Assembly (NCBI GenBank): GCA_959596515.1
Contig: CAUFXR010000038.1
Span: 1-22,456 of the forward strand
Origin: an uncultured Oscillospiraceae bacterium
Lineage (GTDB): Bacteria > Bacillota > Clostridia > Oscillospirales > Acutalibacteraceae
Reading direction: 5' to 3'
Length of the DNA stretch: 22,456 bases
Shown here: one piece after another, positions 1 to 7,566 of the stretch
How the letters are laid out: every line of letters begins with the position of its first letter
How positions within the stretch are numbered: position 1 is the stretch's first letter
Translations under genes and position numbers: made by a program
Notes under the pieces: generated by a model
What the model was told of the DNA's origin: nothing
The model's input: only the letters and a program-made list of their open reading frames with translations
Database searches by the model: none

Positions 1-297
1 AGCGATATTGGCTGATTTCGGGTCCTAATTTTTCATATTTACTTTACAGTGCCAACATAAATAACCATTTTATGTAAATTATTTTGTGAATTACGCCTGT
101 ATATTACAAATTTGACATTAGGATTGTCCAACATTTATTGTTGGTGATCTTACTATATCAATGTATTTTTTACAGTCTAATCATCAAGTGTTTACTTTTC
201 AGCAGCTCTTCCAGCTGCAAATTTATTGCCAACAGGTTATTTTTGTGCGTAAGTCTACTCGTTTCCACAAAAGCCGTTGTTACACAGAACGTCAAAA
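1..297. other. AT-rich intergenic stretch, no gene seen
   Basis: This stretch is much richer in A and T than the rest of the window, and I find no reading frame in it with a ribosome binding site and recognisable product. It contains two short inverted repeats: CCAACA/TGTTGG at 128-144 and GCAGCT/AGCTGC at 202-218. Neither is followed by a T run that would make it a convincing terminator. It lies beyond the terminator of the spoVM cluster and probably carries the upstream region of a leftward gene that starts outside the window. Confidence 0.6.
101..130 (-). promoter_or_regulatory. Candidate promoter for a leftward gene outside the window
   Basis: On the minus strand TGGACA (130-125, five of six matches to TTGACA) is separated by 18 nt from TAATAT (106-101, four of six matches to TATAAT). 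Reading left, at least 100 nt of untranslated leader would follow before the window edge. The region is AT-rich, so chance matches are likely; the call rests on spacing and on the lack of any gene here. Confidence 0.3.
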
Positions 298-328
298 GGC
301 GGAGGCACGGTAATACCGTACCTCCGCT
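298..328 (-). terminator. Rho-independent terminator after spoVM, possibly bidirectional
   Basis: The stem is GCGGAGG (299-305) with CCTCCGC (321-327). After one C-A mismatch it continues as ACGGT (307-311) with ACCGT (315-319), closing a 3-nt loop. On the minus strand the hairpin is followed by CTTTTGA, and on the plus strand by TTTTT. It begins 22 nt past the spoVM stop and is the first good terminator after the promoter at 14264-14293, so it probably ends the sixteen-gene transcript. Confidence 0.8.
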
Positions 329-349
329 TTTTGCGAATGATTTGTGCAG

Positions 350-439
350 TTATGCGGTGGTTTCTTTCTTCACACCGAATACCTTTCTTAAGAAGAAGCC
401 AAGGAAACCTTTATCCTTTTTGACAACCACTACTTTCAT
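350..439 (-). CDS. spoVM: SpoVM-like stage V sporulation peptide, 29 aa
   Basis: A 29-codon frame starts with ATG at 439 behind a near-perfect AGGAGG with 8-nt spacing and ends with TAA at 350. The product is a small, basic, amphipathic peptide that begins MKVVVVK, has the core GFLGFFLRKVFG at residues 11-22, and ends KKETTA. Bacillus SpoVM is a 26-residue amphipathic helix that marks the convex forespore membrane and anchors the SpoIVA coat base. The shared features are the MK start, a beta-branched stretch, then Lys, FLG and an Arg inside the helix. Position supports the call: in Bacillus spoVM also directly follows thiN at the end of this cluster. Unlike the Bacillus peptide it has Asp instead of Pro at position 9 and one extra residue before FLG. 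A strong terminator follows. Identity is inferred from size, pattern and synteny rather than from high sequence identity. Confidence 0.77.
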   Translation of the reverse strand: MKVVVVKKDKGFLGFFLRKVFGVKKETTA

Positions 440-461
440 GAGCCAAGCCTCCTGTCTAAAA

Positions 462-611
462 TTATCGGCGTATGAGCGATACGGCCAGGACGATCACGAC
501 GATCGCCACGATCCCTATCACAAAGCGGTCCGGAAATAGACAGGAACAAGTGAGTCCCAACGCAAAATAAAGAGCGCATTTTCCCTGGCGCTTATAATTG
601 CATCTTACCAT
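462..611 (-). CDS. Small Cys-containing membrane peptide, 49 aa, unknown function
   Basis: A 49-codon frame from ATG at 611 to TAA at 462 lies between thiN and spoVM. An AGGCGGTG ribosome site sits 7 nt before the start. The product has a basic N-terminus (RCNYKRQGK), a short hydrophobic stretch at residues 12-26 with three of its four cysteines (C12, C22, C24; the fourth is C4), and a clear membrane helix at 31-47 rich in Val and Ile, ending in RR. It could be a single-pass or hairpin membrane peptide. The spacing to spoVM (22 nt) and to thiN (93 nt) is consistent with co-transcription. I do not recognise the family. Its place beside spoVM makes a sporulation or membrane role possible, but that is inference from neighbourhood only. 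A chance frame is less likely given the ribosome site and the coherent hydrophobic profile. Confidence 0.6.
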   Translation of the reverse strand: MVRCNYKRQGKCALYFALGLTCSCLFPDRFVIGIVAIVVIVLAVSLIRR

Positions 612-704
612 ATGTTTTCACCGCCTAATGAAAGCGCCGGTCAAAGAGCGTACTTTTCAGCCGGTCTCTTTTCCCGCCGCCTTAGGTATTCCGCCGTTCC
701 TGTC

Positions 705-1400
705 TTACTCCATCTTACGCAGAAACGGGGAATCGGTGCAAACTTTTTCATTTTCCTTGGACATGACAATCAGAGCGGGCCCCTCGTGGACGGTGATTTT
801 CGCCGCCGTATTGATTAAACGGTTGCTTGTGCCCATAGGGTCATAGGAATAGAGCCGGTAATGATCCAGCGGATACTCCAGGCCCTCGTAGCTCAAAGTG
901 CAGTAGGCCGCTCCGTAAGGGAACACGGAAACCAAAGCTCCCGGTTCCCCCTGAATCCCTATCCGGCCATTGATCACCAGCACCGTCTCGTTCTGCCGGT
1001 CCGCCAACACGCCTCTGGCGTTATGCATCGCCAGATAATACAGTCCGCATAAATTGGCCACCGTATGATCCAGGCGACCTCCGGTAGCTCCTAAAAGAAG
1101 AAAATCCCGGTAGCCACGGCTAAGGCACTCCTTTAATGAGTACATCATGTCCGTGTCATCTTTCCGCACCGGCAGGCGGATCGCTTCGATATCCTGCGGA
1201 AGAGCTTCGGTGCAGGAATCTAAATCACCGATCAACAGGTCGGGTTTTAGTCCCAGTCTGCGGGCCGTCTCATAGCCCCCATCGGCACACACCAAAAAAT
1301 CCTGCGGAAAAACCTGTTTTCCAATAAAATGTCTCTCCGATTCATCCACTGGTGCCGAGCCTATAATCACACAGCGTTTTTTCTTTATTTCAATTCCCAT
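705..1400 (-). CDS. thiN: Thiamine pyrophosphokinase
   Basis: It transfers pyrophosphate from ATP to thiamine, giving the cofactor thiamine diphosphate, in the cytoplasm. The 231-residue product has the family motifs in order: CADGG at 38-42, GDLDS at 58-62 (metal and nucleotide site), PVRKDDTDM at 77-85, and GATGGRLDH at 104-112. A beta-rich C-terminal thiamine-binding half follows. Length is near the usual 210-220 residues. The ATG at 1400 lies inside the end of rsgA (16-nt overlap) with an AAAGGA site 9 nt upstream, so translation is probably coupled. In Bacillus rpe lies between rsgA and thiN; here it is absent. The next gene leftward begins 93 nt on. Confidence 0.93.
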   Translation of the reverse strand: MGIEIKKKRCVIIGSAPVDESERHFIGKQVFPQDFLVCADGGYETARRLGLKPDLLIGDLDSCTEALPQDIEAIRLPVRKDDTDMMYSLKECLSRGYRDFLLLGATGGRLDHTVANLCGLYYLAMHNARGVLADRQNETVLVINGRIGIQGEPGALVSVFPYGAAYCTLSYEGLEYPLDHYRLYSYDPMGTSNRLINTAAKITVHEGPALIVMSKENEKVCTDSPFLRKME

Positions 1401-2284
1401 TCCTTAACATCCTTTACTTCCTGATACATGGCGCAATAGCTTCCATGACGGGATTTGCTGATTTTTCCTTCCTCCACCGCTTTTAGCACAGCGCATCCCT
1501 TTTCACAGACATGGGAGCAGGAGGTAAACTTGCATCGATTTAAGTAAGGCTCAAACTCTGGAAAGCACTGAGGAAGGTCTTCCTTGCGGATCAGCTCATA
1601 CCGCTCCACGTCTACAGTGGAAAATCCAGGCGTATCCGCCACATAACCGCCGCCCTCCAGCTTGAAAAGCTCTACCTGCCGGGTCGTATGTCTTCCCCGG
1701 CCCAGCTTTTGGCTGATATCTCCAGTCTCCAGCTTCAAATCCCTGTACAAGCAGTTGAGCAGGGAAGATTTCCCTACGCCGGAGTTCCCGGAAAAAGCCG
1801 AGATTTTGCCTCTGAGAAGCGCTTTAATTTTCTCTGCGCCTTCCCCGGACACAGCGGAAAACATCACACAATCGATCTTCGCTAAATCATAAATTTCTTT
1901 CAGCCAGACGCCGTCATCCAAGTCGGACTTGGTAATCACCACCACCGGCTGGATATTTTTATGCACTGCCAAGGCGGTCATTTTATCGATGATCAACGGA
2001 TTCGGTGCCGGATCGCAGGTAGACGCGGTAATGATAAGCTGGTCGATGTTAGCCACCGGCGGACGGATCAATTGATTTTTTCTGGGCAGGATCTTGTCAA
2101 TAGTCGCAGTACCATCCTCAGCCGGGACAATAACAACCTGGTCGCCCGTAAGAGGCTTTTGGCTGTGCTTGCGGAAAATCCCCCTGGCCTTGCACTCGTA
2201 TACCGCATCGGCGGCTTCCACATAATAGAAGCCGCCGATTCCTTTTAAGATCGTGCCCTGAAGAGTTCCTTCAGGCAGAGGCAT
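1385..2284 (-). CDS. rsgA: Ribosome small-subunit-dependent GTPase RsgA
   Basis: A circularly permuted GTPase that binds the 30S subunit late in assembly and helps release maturation factors. The 299-residue protein has an N-terminal OB-fold (about 1-75). The G motifs appear in permuted order: TKSD (G4) at 118-121, GNSGVGKSS (G1 P-loop) at 166-174, GRHTT (G2) at 197-201 and DTPG (G3) at 217-220. The C-terminal zinc knuckle has C251, C256, H258 and C264, the usual C-x4-C-x-H-x5-C. It starts 26 nt after prkC and overlaps thiN. In Bacillus, RsgA (CpgA) is a PrkC substrate, which fits the adjacent kinase; phosphorylation here is an inference. Confidence 0.96.
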   Translation of the reverse strand: MPLPEGTLQGTILKGIGGFYYVEAADAVYECKARGIFRKHSQKPLTGDQVVIVPAEDGTATIDKILPRKNQLIRPPVANIDQLIITASTCDPAPNPLIIDKMTALAVHKNIQPVVVITKSDLDDGVWLKEIYDLAKIDCVMFSAVSGEGAEKIKALLRGKISAFSGNSGVGKSSLLNCLYRDLKLETGDISQKLGRGRHTTRQVELFKLEGGGYVADTPGFSTVDVERYELIRKEDLPQCFPEFEPYLNRCKFTSCSHVCEKGCAVLKAVEEGKISKSRHGSYCAMYQEVKDVKEWELK

Positions 2285-2310
2285 ACAGCCACCTCTTTCA
2301 CGAAAATATT

Positions 2311-4416
2311 TTATTCTTGAGTTTCAGATTCTCCACTTCCGGATTCAGTTGGATCTGAAGACTCTGTAGGTTCGGAACTGGGAGTCTCTGGCTGAGACGC
2401 ATCGGGATTTGTGGGAGGCACAAAATCGGTTCGTGGACGCGGCGTAATATTTCCTGTGCTAAAGTCTATCTCATATTCGTAATAAGGATATCCCTCAATC
2501 GTAGCCAACAGTGTCTGTATTCCCGAATCCGTAGTACCGGTAACCTGAACTTCATATGGGCCGCCGCCTAAACTGGGGCGAACCTCTCTGGTATATTTTG
2601 ACAACTTTTGCCCGTTCAGGTACACATCCAGCGTTACATCCCAATCAATATAAGACAAGTCGCCGAGATCAATATAAACAGAATAAGTCTTCTCCTGAGG
2701 CGGTTCTGGTCCCTTACTGACGACCAGGTTTACAGTACTTCCCTCGCTGACCATCGTAGTGGGCAGAGGATCGGTTTCGATGACGATTCCCGCATCCTGG
2801 TTGCTGTATTTTTCCTCTCTGCCGCCAACCTTTAAGCCTGCGGCCTCGATTTTCTGCCGGGCTGTTTCCTCGCTGTCATAAATCACGTTGGGAACCGCTG
2901 TTTTTTCCGTAGACGGGCCGGTGCTGACAAACAGGGTCACTGTGCTTCCCTTTTCCACCTTGGAGCCCGGGGCCGGGTCTGTGGTCTTCACGTAGCCCTC
3001 CGCCGTGTCGTCGTCGGCTACCGGTGTGATCTTCGGCACCAGGCCGGCGTCTCTAAGTTCCTTTTCCGCGTCGGCTTGTTTCCAGGCTTTCACATCGGGC
3101 ACCGAGACCTCACCCTCAGTATTGAGGACGTTTACTACTAAAGTGATCTCACTGTTTTCTTTGATGGTTTTAGTTTCTGAAACCTCAGGAGTCTGGGCTA
3201 AAACGATACCCTCCTCTTTAGTCTCATCCTTGCCATCCTGCTTAATAAAGGTAAACTTATATTCTCCCGCTTCTTTTTGAGCTATAATATCGTCGTATTT
3301 CTGCCCAACAAAGTTAGGAATCGGTACATCTTTAATCTCTTCTGAGGAGCAGGAACGAGCGAAAGCCATAATACCTAAAATGATGGCGATCAAAACCACG
3401 GCCGCGCAGATACCACCTAAAACGTAAACCGCCGTAGGCCTGGTCTTTTTCGCGGTTTTTACATCTTCGTAATCGTAGCCGTCGTCATATTCCGGCTTGG
3501 CGATGGGACCGGTACGGACAGAATCCAGATTATCGATATATTTCGTAGAACTTTCGCCAGCATAATACTGATATTGGAACCGAATATTGGGATTTCTCTT
3601 AAACAGGCCTAAATCGCGAAGCATTTCGGCGGCGGACTGGTACCGTTGAGCGGGATCCTTCTGCATCGCTTTCAGGGTGATTTCCTCCAGACCCTCGGGA
3701 ATTGCTGGATTGATCTGCCGGGGAGGAGTAGGATCCTGCTGAAGCTGCATAATCGCCACGGAAACCGCATTATCAGCTTCAAAGGGAAGCTGACCGGTAA
3801 GCATCTCGTAAAGCATGACGCCCACGGAGTAAATATCCGCCTTGGCGTCGGTCAAATCGCCTCTGGCCTGTTCCGGCGCGATATAGTGAACCGAGCCGAT
3901 AGCCTTATCGGTCATGGTTCTGGTTTCGTTTTTAGCGAACCGGGCGATACCGAAATCCGTTACCTTAATGGTGCCGTCCTGGAGCAGCATAATATTTTGA
4001 GGCTTCACATCCCGGTGGATGATTCCTTTCTCATGGGCGTGCTGTAAAGCCGCCAGAATCTGGCCGGTAAAATGCACCGCTTCCTTCCACTTGATATCAT
4101 GCTGACGCTCGATATAATCCTTCAGGGTGATGCCGTCGATATACTCCATGACGATATACTGAATTCGGTCGCCGAAGCTAACATCATACACCTTCACGAT
4201 GTTGGGATGAGACAGCACCGCAATAGCCTTAGACTCATTTTTAAACCGGCGCATAAACTCTTCGTTGCCAAGAAATTCGTCCTTTAAAATCTTAATGGCC
4301 ACTACTCGGTCGTCGATGGCGTCGTACGCTTTATAGACATACGCCATTCCGCCAACGCCCAGAAGATCTCCGATCTCGTACCGGCCATCCAGCCGTTTTC
4401 CGGAATATTTATCCAT
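2311..4416 (-). CDS. prkC: Ser/Thr protein kinase with PASTA repeats (PrkC/Stk)
   Basis: A membrane sensor kinase of 701 residues. The cytoplasmic Hanks-type kinase domain (about 13-270) has the glycine loop GVGGMAYVY (20-28), catalytic lysine K42, HRDVKPQN (134-141), DFG (154-156) and APE (180-182). A juxtamembrane linker follows, then one membrane helix at about 328-352. Outside the cell there are three PASTA repeats (about 363-430, 437-500, 506-569), which in this family bind muropeptides and peptidoglycan. After these come a beta-rich segment (578-655) and a low-complexity acidic Ser/Thr/Pro/Glu tail (about 665-701). ATG follows AGGAG with 10-nt spacing. The phosphatase gene lies 22 nt upstream and rsgA 26 nt downstream, the classic arrangement. 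Such kinases act in germination, cell-wall control and stationary-phase signalling. The C-terminal extension beyond the PASTA repeats is the only unusual part. Confidence 0.96.
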   Translation of the reverse strand: MDKYSGKRLDGRYEIGDLLGVGGMAYVYKAYDAIDDRVVAIKILKDEFLGNEEFMRRFKNESKAIAVLSHPNIVKVYDVSFGDRIQYIVMEYIDGITLKDYIERQHDIKWKEAVHFTGQILAALQHAHEKGIIHRDVKPQNIMLLQDGTIKVTDFGIARFAKNETRTMTDKAIGSVHYIAPEQARGDLTDAKADIYSVGVMLYEMLTGQLPFEADNAVSVAIMQLQQDPTPPRQINPAIPEGLEEITLKAMQKDPAQRYQSAAEMLRDLGLFKRNPNIRFQYQYYAGESSTKYIDNLDSVRTGPIAKPEYDDGYDYEDVKTAKKTRPTAVYVLGGICAAVVLIAIILGIMAFARSCSSEEIKDVPIPNFVGQKYDDIIAQKEAGEYKFTFIKQDGKDETKEEGIVLAQTPEVSETKTIKENSEITLVVNVLNTEGEVSVPDVKAWKQADAEKELRDAGLVPKITPVADDDTAEGYVKTTDPAPGSKVEKGSTVTLFVSTGPSTEKTAVPNVIYDSEETARQKIEAAGLKVGGREEKYSNQDAGIVIETDPLPTTMVSEGSTVNLVVSKGPEPPQEKTYSVYIDLGDLSYIDWDVTLDVYLNGQKLSKYTREVRPSLGGGPYEVQVTGTTDSGIQTLLATIEGYPYYEYEIDFSTGNITPRPRTDFVPPTNPDASQPETPSSEPTESSDPTESGSGESETQE

Positions 4417-4438
4417 GGAAAGTCAACTCCTATCCTCG

Positions 4439-5167
4439 TTACCTGCTTATGGTGATAACGGTTATATTATCATTACCGCCTGCCTCTTTGGCAAGTTCGA
4501 TGGCTCGCTGTGTGATTCTCTCCGCTGTCAGTCCTCTGGAGAAGTGATAAATCCGCTCCGGTGTCAGACTTCCGGAAAAGCCGTCGGAGCACAGAAGTAA
4601 TTTCGCGTGCTCTTCAAAGGGGATCTCAAAGTAATCCACCACTACAGTATCGTCAACACCCAAGGCACGGGTGATAATATTTTTTCTAGGATGGTTTCTG
4701 GCCTGTTCTTCTGTAATCTCTCCGCTTTCCAGCATTTCCTGCACAATGGAGTGATCCCGGGTGATCTGGGTCACATCCTCGCGGGTTAGCAAATAGGCGC
4801 GGCTGTCTCCTACGTTCACTAGGTGTATCACATTATCCTGGATCAGAGTCAGAACCGCAGTAGTACCCATGCCATCCAGATCCGGATCCTGCTGCGCTTT
4901 TTCATAAACCTTCCTGTTGGCGTCCTCCAAAGCGGAAATCAGAAGTTCTTTAATCCCTTGGGAATTCAATCCCTCCCGGTACCCTTCCAAAATGTCCTTG
5001 GTGATCGCGTCTATCGCCGTTTCGCTGGCGATGTTGCCACCGTTAGCACCGCCCATACCGTCGCATACCACGGCCCAGATTGCATTTTCAGAAAGAGACC
5101 CCGCATTATACGCGTCCTGGTTGGTTTTTCGTACCAAACCAATGTCAGTCTGTCCTGCAAATTGCAT
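4439..5167 (-). CDS. prpC: PP2C-type Ser/Thr phosphatase, partner of PrkC
   Basis: A metal-dependent protein phosphatase of 242 residues that reverses phosphorylation by the adjacent kinase. PP2C motifs are all present: VRKTNQDAY (12-20, D18), CDGMGG (35-40, D36), GDSRAYL (120-126), CSDGFSG (193-199, D195) and GGNDNITV (230-237, D233). These aspartates form the two-metal centre. No membrane segment is seen, so it is cytoplasmic. ATG at 5167 lies behind AGGAGG with 8-nt spacing inside the last 23 nt of rlmN, so the pair overlaps. The order rlmN-prpC-prkC is conserved across Firmicutes. Confidence 0.96.
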   Translation of the reverse strand: MQFAGQTDIGLVRKTNQDAYNAGSLSENAIWAVVCDGMGGANGGNIASETAIDAITKDILEGYREGLNSQGIKELLISALEDANRKVYEKAQQDPDLDGMGTTAVLTLIQDNVIHLVNVGDSRAYLLTREDVTQITRDHSIVQEMLESGEITEEQARNHPRKNIITRALGVDDTVVVDYFEIPFEEHAKLLLCSDGFSGSLTPERIYHFSRGLTAERITQRAIELAKEAGGNDNITVITISR

Positions 5168-6224
5168 CGACGCTACCTCCTTCTTTCAAATGTTTCCGCC
5201 TGAGCTGTCCGCAGGATGCGTTAATATCCGCCCCTAATGTTCTTCGGACCGTAGCGGTAATCCCCGCCCGTTCCAAAATCCGGATAAACGCCTGCTGGCG
5301 CTGGCGTCCGCTTTTCTGATAGCCCGCTTCCTTTACCGGGTTCACCGGAATCAGGTTTACGTGACACAGCATACCCTTAAGCCTAGCCGCAAGTTCCTTG
5401 GCGCAGCTATCGGAATCATTGACCCCATCGATCATGGCGTACTCGAAGGAAATTCTTCGCCCTGTGTGGTCCGCATAATACCGGCACGCCTTCAAAAGCT
5501 CCTCAATGGGATATTTTCGGTTCACCGGCATGGTCCGGCTACGGATCTCATTGCTTGGAGCGTGCAAAGAAACCGAAAGGGTCAGCTGCAGGTTTTCCTC
5601 CGCCAAATCGTAAATACGGTCAACCAAACCGCAGGTAGAAAGGGAAATATGACGCATGCCCAAATTCATTCCCTCTGGGGAGGAAACCAACTTTAAAAAG
5701 CGGATTACTTGATCATAATTATCTAAAGGCTCTCCCATGCCCATCAGCACAATATTGCTGATCCGTACACCGGCGTCTTTTTGCGCCGCCTGCACCTGAG
5801 AAAGCATTTCAGACGCTGTCAGATTCCTCTGGAAACCGCCTAAACCTGTGGCGCAGAAAGTACATCCCATTTTACACCCCACCTGGGTGGAGATACAAAT
5901 AGAACGTCCATGCTGATATTCCATCAGCACCGCCTCTACACATTGGCCGTCCGCAAAGGAAAAAAGGTATTTTATGGTATTATCATAATCTGAAACAAGC
6001 TTGTTTTCAACCCTTGCAACAGATATGTAATACTTTTCGTTTAAAAATTGCCGGACCAGTTTTGATAGATCTGTCATTTCCTCAAAGCTGGAAACGCCCC
6101 TGTGAAGCCAGTGGTAAATTTGAAGCGCTTTATAAGAAGGTTGTCCCTGAGCCTTCATATCAGTCCTCAGTTCTTCCAGCGTCATGGATTTGATATCTTT
6201 TTTTTGACTCGCAAAGCTGTCCAT
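5145..6224 (-). CDS. rlmN: Dual-specificity 23S rRNA/tRNA adenine-C2 methyltransferase RlmN
   Basis: A radical-SAM enzyme that methylates C2 of A2503 in 23S rRNA and A37 in certain tRNAs. In the 359 residues the iron-sulfur motif is C117-x3-C121-x2-C124 (CKMGCTFC). The SAM region has GMGEPLDNY (162-170), and SLHAPSNEIR (219-228) follows in the barrel. The conserved cysteine in GADINASCGQL (C338) is the one that forms the thioether intermediate in this family. Length matches the usual 350-360. The start sits one base past the rsmB stop, so expression is coupled. The C-terminus overlaps prpC by 23 nt. Confidence 0.96.
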   Translation of the reverse strand: MDSFASQKKDIKSMTLEELRTDMKAQGQPSYKALQIYHWLHRGVSSFEEMTDLSKLVRQFLNEKYYISVARVENKLVSDYDNTIKYLFSFADGQCVEAVLMEYQHGRSICISTQVGCKMGCTFCATGLGGFQRNLTASEMLSQVQAAQKDAGVRISNIVLMGMGEPLDNYDQVIRFLKLVSSPEGMNLGMRHISLSTCGLVDRIYDLAEENLQLTLSVSLHAPSNEIRSRTMPVNRKYPIEELLKACRYYADHTGRRISFEYAMIDGVNDSDSCAKELAARLKGMLCHVNLIPVNPVKEAGYQKSGRQRQQAFIRILERAGITATVRRTLGADINASCGQLRRKHLKEGGSVDAICRTD

Positions 6225-6225
6225 A

Positions 6226-7566
6226 CTACCTCAATCGCCGGAACCCGGAGAAGAAAAAACCGTCGGTCCCGTTTTTTCCCGCAAGCAAGGTCGCCTCGTT
6301 CTCCTGATCAAAGTCATTCCGTTGATATCCCTCAGGCAATGAGACCGGATACGGCTCAAAATCAGGATGCTCCCGCAGGAAGCGCCGGGCGATCTGATTG
6401 TTTTCCTCGGGGTTCAGGGTACAGGTGGAATAAACCAAAACCCCGTCTTTCTTTGTCAAATTTGCAGATATACACAGAATAAGGTACTGCAAATTCGGCA
6501 AACTGTCAAGCATATTCTTATTTTTATATCGAATTTCTGGTTTTCTGCGGATAATTCCCAGGCCAGAACAAGGAACGTCGCAAAGGACTTTATCCCCGGG
6601 CGGCAGGTCCTTTTCCGGATGGGCCGCGTCCCGGATTTGGGCGTTTATCACAGAAAGGCCCAGTCTCTCTGCGCCCTCACGGATCAGTCCCACCTTGGCC
6701 GGATAAAGGTCAAAGGACAAAAGCTCTCCCTGGTTTTCCATCAATTCCGCCATCGTAAAGGTTTTGCCTCCCGGTGCGGCGCACACGTCGTAAACCCGCT
6801 CTCCCGGCTTTGGCGACAGTGTCTGGCAACAAAGCTGAGAGGCCAGATCCTGCACATGAAACAGGCCGCTTTGGAAACTCGGCAGTCTCTCTAAAGAGCC
6901 GGAACCTTCCAAAATTAAGGCAAGCTCTACGCCGGGCACTTCCGACGCCGCCACACCTTCCTCTTTCAGCCGCTCTTTCAAATCTTCCCTGGTGGTTTTA
7001 CAGGAGTTGACACGCACCGCCAGCGGCGGCCGGCCCGCCAGGTGTTCCAGAAGTTCCAGAGCCTTCTCCCTTCCGTAGGATGTGATCCATAGATCGATGA
7101 TCCACTGAGGGCAAGCGTATTTCACCGTCAGATAGTCCTCCGCCGTCTCCTTGGGCAGCCGGCAGGGACATCCGTCCCGGATAAAGCTTCTTAAAATCCC
7201 GTTGACAAAACCGGAGGCCCTGTCTTTTTTCACCGCCCGTGTCAGCTTGACGCTTTCGTTCACGGCGGCGCTTTGAGGAACCTTATCCATATAGAGAAGC
7301 TGGTAAAAGCCAAGCCTTAAAATCTCACGCACCGGCGCCGCCATTTGGCACAGCGGCATTTTAGAATAACGGGAAATCTGATAGTCCAGAGTGATCCGCC
7401 GCTCCAGTACGCCGTACACCAGGGCCGAGGCAAAGGCAGCATCCCGGCCGTCAAGGCCCGACGCCGTCAGGCCATGATCCAGCACCAGATTGGAGTAGCC
7501 CTTTTCCTCATCCACCCGGAGAAGGGCTTTTAAGGCGGTCAGTCTGGCATTTTTTCCGGCGCTCAC
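6226..7566 (-). CDS. rsmB: 16S rRNA m5C967 methyltransferase RsmB
   Basis: Methylates C5 of C967 (E. coli numbering) in 16S rRNA using SAM. The N-terminal third (about 5-130) is a NusB-like RNA-binding domain and the rest is a Rossmann methyltransferase. Motifs numbered from the start chosen here are CAAPGGKT (262-269, SAM site), DVPCSGLG (330-337, C333) and STCTLNPEEN (380-389, C382, the catalytic nucleophile). I place the start at GTG 7566: AGGAGG lies 8 nt upstream and the GTGA overlaps the stop of the zinc peptidase gene by 4 nt. An ATG at 7614 would add 16 residues without family character and a 52-nt overlap. The product is 446 residues, the usual size. Confidence 0.94.
   Translation of the reverse strand: MSAGKNARLTALKALLRVDEEKGYSNLVLDHGLTASGLDGRDAAFASALVYGVLERRITLDYQISRYSKMPLCQMAAPVREILRLGFYQLLYMDKVPQSAAVNESVKLTRAVKKDRASGFVNGILRSFIRDGCPCRLPKETAEDYLTVKYACPQWIIDLWITSYGREKALELLEHLAGRPPLAVRVNSCKTTREDLKERLKEEGVAASEVPGVELALILEGSGSLERLPSFQSGLFHVQDLASQLCCQTLSPKPGERVYDVCAAPGGKTFTMAELMENQGELLSFDLYPAKVGLIREGAERLGLSVINAQIRDAAHPEKDLPPGDKVLCDVPCSGLGIIRRKPEIRYKNKNMLDSLPNLQYLILCISANLTKKDGVLVYSTCTLNPEENNQIARRFLREHPDFEPYPVSLPEGYQRNDFDQENEATLLAGKNGTDGFFFSGFRRLR

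Noticed and set aside
112..140. TTGACA on the plus strand as a rightward promoter
   Set aside because: The hexamer 17 nt downstream (TTATTG) is a poor -10, and no plus-strand gene follows; the next element is a terminator hairpin.
138..539. A 133-codon plus-strand frame at the left edge
   Set aside because: It crosses the terminator hairpin and is antisense to the SpoVM-like gene and part of the 49-residue gene. No ribosome site or family pattern is seen.
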